This document shows, piece by piece, positions 12,801 to 18,800 of a DNA stretch of 20,239 nucleotides. Below the pieces are notes generated by a model, which was not told the DNA's origin, ran no database searches, and worked only from the letters and a program-made list of their open reading frames with translations. The stretch covers positions 1 through 20,239 of the forward strand of contig JARQWU010000191.1 of the NCBI GenBank assembly GCA_040182905.1, given 5' to 3'. This stretch comes from Barthelona sp. PAP020 (lineage: Eukaryota; Metamonada: BaSk clade). Numbering within the stretch: the stretch's first letter is position 1; each line of letters begins with the position of its first letter. A program made the position numbers and the translations under genes.

Positions 12801-15800
12801 TTACTGGAAGTCAATGAGCAATTTACAAAAGCACATTTCAATTGATAAGGTTTGCACATATAAAGCATCTGTGCAAAAAGAAATCGATATTGATTTTGCA
12901 GATTTCTTAAATCTTGACATTCCTGTTCAATATTTACTTATTGCTGCAATCTACAGTTCATATTGTGAATTTTATGATGTTAAAGACCTTCTTGTTAATC
13001 TTGAATCTCATGGAAGAGAAGACGCGTTGCTGGGAATTGATACAACAGAAACTGTTGGTTGGTTTACCACTCAGTATCCACTTCTGTTGGAAGATTACAA
13101 CAAATTCAACCATATTCAAGTTCTCAAGAATGTCGTTAATTCAATCAAATCAGTAACTAACAATGGGTTTGGTTATATGGTTGGTACTCAATTTGGACAA
13201 TTACAAAGTGGACCTCAACCAACACTGTCTTTCAATTATCTTGGTAGAAGTTCTGGAGGACAAACTGATGATAAAACTCTTTCTGTTTCCTCTTATGAAC
13301 ATGGTCTTGATGTTGATGAACAAAATGATCTTGAATTTGCCATTGATATCAATGTATCTATTGAAGAAGATCGTTTGGTTGGAAGCGTTGTTTCTTCATT
13401 AGATTGTGGATTTATGGATAACATTCTGACTATTTTAAACAAATTTAAGCAAGCTTTAACCGATTACGGAAAACGTATTGTGACACCTATGGATTTCAAG
13501 TACTTCAAGATAAATCAAAGTGAGCTTGATTCATTTGAAGTTGTTCCTTCAAACATTTTACCTCTTACTCCTATGCAATCTGCATTTGTTCTGGCTTCGA
13601 TGTCTGATGATTCAGGTATGGCATACATTGAACAAGTAGGTTTTATGTTTAAGGGTGAAAATATTCGAATGGACTTAATGAAAGAAACATGGAGGTTGAT
13701 TATTAATCAATATGAAATATTGAAAACATCTATTGTTGAAACAGAAAATGGTTTGGCTCAAATTATCGTTCCTGAATTAGATTTTGAAAGTGTATGTCAA
13801 ACTATCAATTATTCTCAACATTCAAGGAAAGTTGCTGAAGAAAAGTTGAAAGATTTACTTAAATATGATTTAGTCAATTCACTTGATGTTTTAGGAAAAC
13901 TACCTTATCGTTTGTATTTGATTCAAATGTCTTCTAATGAAATTGCTTTACTGTTTTCACATCACCATGCATTGTTGGATGCTTGGTGTATGAACATTCT
14001 ATTGAGGGATTTGATCGAAATATATGATCAATTAGCAAATAAAATGCCTGTCACTTTCTTAAAATCCACCAAGTATTCAACATATATTGAATGGTTGTAT
14101 TCACAGGAACAAGAACAATCTTTAGAGTTTTTCAAGACATATTTGGATTCATTTACTCCAATGGAACCTATTAACATGAAAATGCAATTGAAAAAGGAAA
14201 TTGAACCCTATAAATTCCATAAACAACAATTAGATTATGAATTTAGCAAAAGTTTGAACATTTACTGTCAATCTTCAAAAACCACACTTACCACTTTATT
14301 ATTGAGTGGATTTGGTGTACTTTTAAGTCAATACTTTAATTCAAAAGACGTTTGTATGGGTTTAACAATGTCAGGAAGAAATATCAGTCTTGAAAACATT
14401 GAAAATACTTTGGGATTATTTATCAATACTTTACCCATTCGTGTTAACTTGGAAAAGTTGGAAAATATAAAAGGATTAATTGAAAATGTTCACAACTCAA
14501 TAATGAATGTTACCAGTCATTCTGAATGTTCTCTTATTGATATTCAAAAGAAGGTTGGATTGAGAAATCTGTTCCAGACAATTTTCGTTTTGGAAAATGC
14601 CACATTGACCAGTGATGACGATTTTGACTTTGATAATTTGAAGAATTTCGATATTGAGTCAATCGAAGGCGTGTTTGACAGTCAAACTGAACTACCATTG
14701 ACTGTTGTTGTTCAACCAACTGAACAAATCACCATACAATTTGGTTATTACACAAATATTTTACCTACAGAATTTGTTAAGGTCTTAATGGACTCTTATG
14801 TGTACATATTGAAACAGATAATCAATTATGATGTTGAGCAACGTTTAACACTTACAAAACAATTGAACGTGATTACTCCAGAGCAAAAACACATGATGTT
14901 AAATACATTCAACAAAAACAGATATTCAATTCCTAGGGGAACAATTGTCAGTCATTTCGAAAAAATTGTTGAAACTCATGCTAATTCAATAGCCATATCA
15001 CACGATGATACGAAGATTTGTTACAAAGATCTTAATGAAAAGATCAACAGGTTAGCACATGCTATTCATGCGAAATATCCAGTTGGATCACATATTGGTC
15101 TTTATATGGAGAAATCTATCAACTTTATCATTGCTTTGGTTGCTTCATTGAAAGCTGGATGTCCTTATGTTCCCATTTCCATGGAATATCCCATGAATCG
15201 TGTTGATTTCATATTTAAAGACGCAGATATTGCATTTATTCTTTCGACAAAAAGCCTAAATGAAAAATTAGAACTATCTATTGACTACCCAATTATTAAT
15301 GTGGAAGATTGGATTGATAACACAGATATTCAACCAACGAATTTGAATTTACAAATTGGTGATGATGATATTGCATATATTATGTACACTTCTGGTTCCA
15401 CAGGAAAACCCAAGGGAGCTTTGTTACCTCATCAAGCAGTTATTCGTACTTGTGTTGACAATCCAGAAATGCACTTCACAGCTAATGATACTTGGGCTTT
15501 GTTGAACACTCCTGTGTTTGATATTTCTGTTGAAGAAATGTTTGTTCCTCTCTTGAATGGTGGTATTTTAAGCATATTCTTGAAGGATGAGGTTTTAGAT
15601 TTTGAGTATCTTGCCAAGAAATTGAGATCACAAAAAGTTTCACACATGATTCTCACAACACAATTATTCAATAGATTTGCTGTTTCAGATTATGCTGATG
15701 TAATGAAGCAATTCACTTTGGTTCATTATGGTGGTGAAGCTGCAAATCCAGGAATAGTTCATAAGGTTGCTATCAACAAAAATATTCGTCCAAAGTATCT

Positions 15801-18800
15801 TATCAATTTGTATGGACCTACAGAAGCTTGTGTTCTTTCAAATGACTATTTCTCAGATTATGATAATCCAATTGACCCAAATTATAATGTTCCAATTGGA
15901 CCTGCTATTGTTGGTACAAAAGCCTATGTCATTGATGAAATCATTCATCACAAAATAGTGCCAATTGGTGTTGCTGGTGAGCTGTTATTGACTGGTCATG
16001 CTGTTGCTCATGGTTATTTGAATAGACCTCAATTAAATCAGCAAAAATTCATAAAGAATCCTTTTGGAAATGAGAGAGCTTATCGTACCGGAGATTTAGT
16101 GAGATGGTTGCCAGATGGCAATTTGGATTATATTTCAAGAATTGATAATCAAGTTAAAATCCGTGGGTTCAGAGTTGAATTATTGGAAATTGAAAACGCT
16201 ATTGATATGATTGAAGATGTTGATCAATGTTGTGTCATTTTGAGAGAAGACACACCAGGAAACAAGAGAATTTGCGCATATATCATTGTGAAACCTGGCA
16301 GAACACTGACAGGTGATGATATCACTGAGGCAATTAAAGACAAATTACCCACCTATGAAATTCCTTCAACTTATACATTCATGGAAGATTTCCCATTGAA
16401 TGTTAACGGAAAGATTGACAAGAAAGTTTTACCAAAACCAGCTGTTATCAATCAAATTGCCACAACAAGAGAATTATCTGAGATTGAATCTATTTTGGTG
16501 GATGTTGTTGCCAACATTTTGGGTTATGAAAGCCATGAAATCAACATTGATTCCAACTTTTTCCAACTTGGTGGTGATTCTATTTTGGCAATTCAACTTG
16601 TTTCCAGTTTGAAAGCAAAGAAATATAAATTGGCTGTGAAAAAGGTTTTCGATTCACCAGTGTTATCATCAATGGTTGTTCACATAACAAAAATTCAGCC
16701 AAGAAAAGGCAAACAACAAGCAACTCCATTGGTTGGTCCCGTTGACATGTTACCCATTCAAAAATGGTTCTTTGACAGAAAGTTTTCCAATGCTAATCAT
16801 TTTAATCAATCATTTGCGTTGAGTTGTGTTGACAATCTTGAATTTGTCCAAAAAGCTATTGATATTTTGATTGTCAGACATGATGTTTTCCGTGCTCAAT
16901 TTACTGAAAGTCAAATGAACATTCAAGACATATCTCAAGTCAGATATGAAGTTGAACGTTGCGTTATTTCTGATATGAACGCATTAACTGAAATGATGAA
17001 GAAGGAACAATCACAATTAAATATTTATTGTGCACCTCTTTTCTCCATCAAATTAATAGTCTTTGAAAAAGACTGCTATCTTGCATGTGCTTTCCATCAT
17101 CTTATTATTGATGTTGTGTCTTGGAAAGTAATTCGCGATGATCTTGTTCAATTGTACGAACAATACAAGCAAAATAAACCTCTGCAATTACCCATGATTT
17201 CACATTCAATCAAGGATTGGAGAAATGCTATCATGAATGTTAACCATGATGTTTCCATTTGGGATTTCATGCAAAATATTCAACCTCTTCCAATTGAAAA
17301 GTCTTCTCAAGAAATTGTAGGATTTGCTAAATCCTTGTCTGTTGAACAAACAAAGAAATTATTATATGAAAGTATCAAGGGATTAAATTTGAATGTTAAT
17401 GAAATTCTTCTTTCTGCTTTGAGTATGACTCTTAATGATATCTATTCTGCAAGTAAATTTAGTGTTCTCGTTGAATCTCATGGTAGAGATATGAATATTG
17501 ATTGTGATGTTTCTCAAACTGTTGGATGGTTTACTTCTGCATATCCTGTTTTGTTAAAGAATGAAACTGATCATGTTCTCACTGTTAAGAATATCAAAGA
17601 AAATTTGAGAAAAGTACCTTTCAGTGGTATTGGATATCTCTTGAACAAATATGTTTTAAATAACTTTTCTTGTGTTGATCCTGAAATCACTTTTAATTAT
17701 TTAGGTGTTATTGATGATGCTTCAAATTCCTCCAAAACTAATTCAAAACTATTCGACTTCAAGGATCTTGATTTAGGTGAAGATGTTGATGAAATAAATG
17801 GTTTAATGACACCCATCGTCTTCAATGCCCAAGTAATGAATGGACAATTGGAAATTTCGGTTGTTACTGATCTGTTGAGCCAATCAGAACTTGACAATTT
17901 GGTTGAAAGATTCGTAGAAAACATTGAATTATTAGCCGATGAATTGTGCAATTATTATGGTAAGACCCCTTCTGATTTGTCTATCAAATCATTGAATTAT
18001 GAAGAATTAGACATATTAACTTCAGAAATAAAGGAAAAGTATGATGATGCATACACACTTTCACCTTTACAATTGGGAATGTATTATCGTGAAATGGTTG
18101 GAAATTCAAGTGAATACTTTGTTCAGTCTGTTTACAAATTAAATGTAGCTTTTGAGATTAGTCATGAAATGATTCACAAAGCTTTATATGAAATGAGCAA
18201 ACATCATAACGTTTTAAGAACTGGATTCATTCAACCAGCTTCTTTCGAAGTTCCATTACAAGTCGTTTATAGTGAACCTAAAATTCATGTAACCTCACAA
18301 ATTCTGGTTCAAGATTCTGATTATATGACTGCGGTTCTTGATTATTTAGAATATGACAGACAAATTCCTCTTGAAATTGTCAGAACACCTTGGAGAATTA
18401 GTCTTCTTCATTGGGAAGGAAAAATGAACACCATGGTTCTTAGTTTCCATCATATGATCTTTGATGGATGGTCCTTGCCGGTATTTATGCAAGCTTTTGT
18501 CAATCAAATGCTGCAAATGAATAGTCTCATGTATAAACCAATGAAACCAAGCTTACCATATAGCTCTTACATCAAATGGATTGAAGAACAAGCAGTTGAT
18601 AAAAGCAAAGAATTTTGGAGAAACTTCTTGAGTGGTGTTGAACATTGTCATTTCCCAACCCTTGGAAAAGAAACGGTTTCATATAAAGAGCCTGTTAGTG
18701 TATTGTTAAGTGAAAACGAAACCAATATGGTTGTTGAATATGCCAAAAAACTTGGTGTTACCCTCAATTCCATTGTGATGGTGGCTTTTGCTTTTGTGTT

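Noticed and set aside
12247-13500. E1 read as an extra condensation domain
   Set aside because: The ESHGR glutamate, VGWFT and FNYLG motifs and VSW after the active site are specific to epimerization domains, and a full C domain follows immediately.
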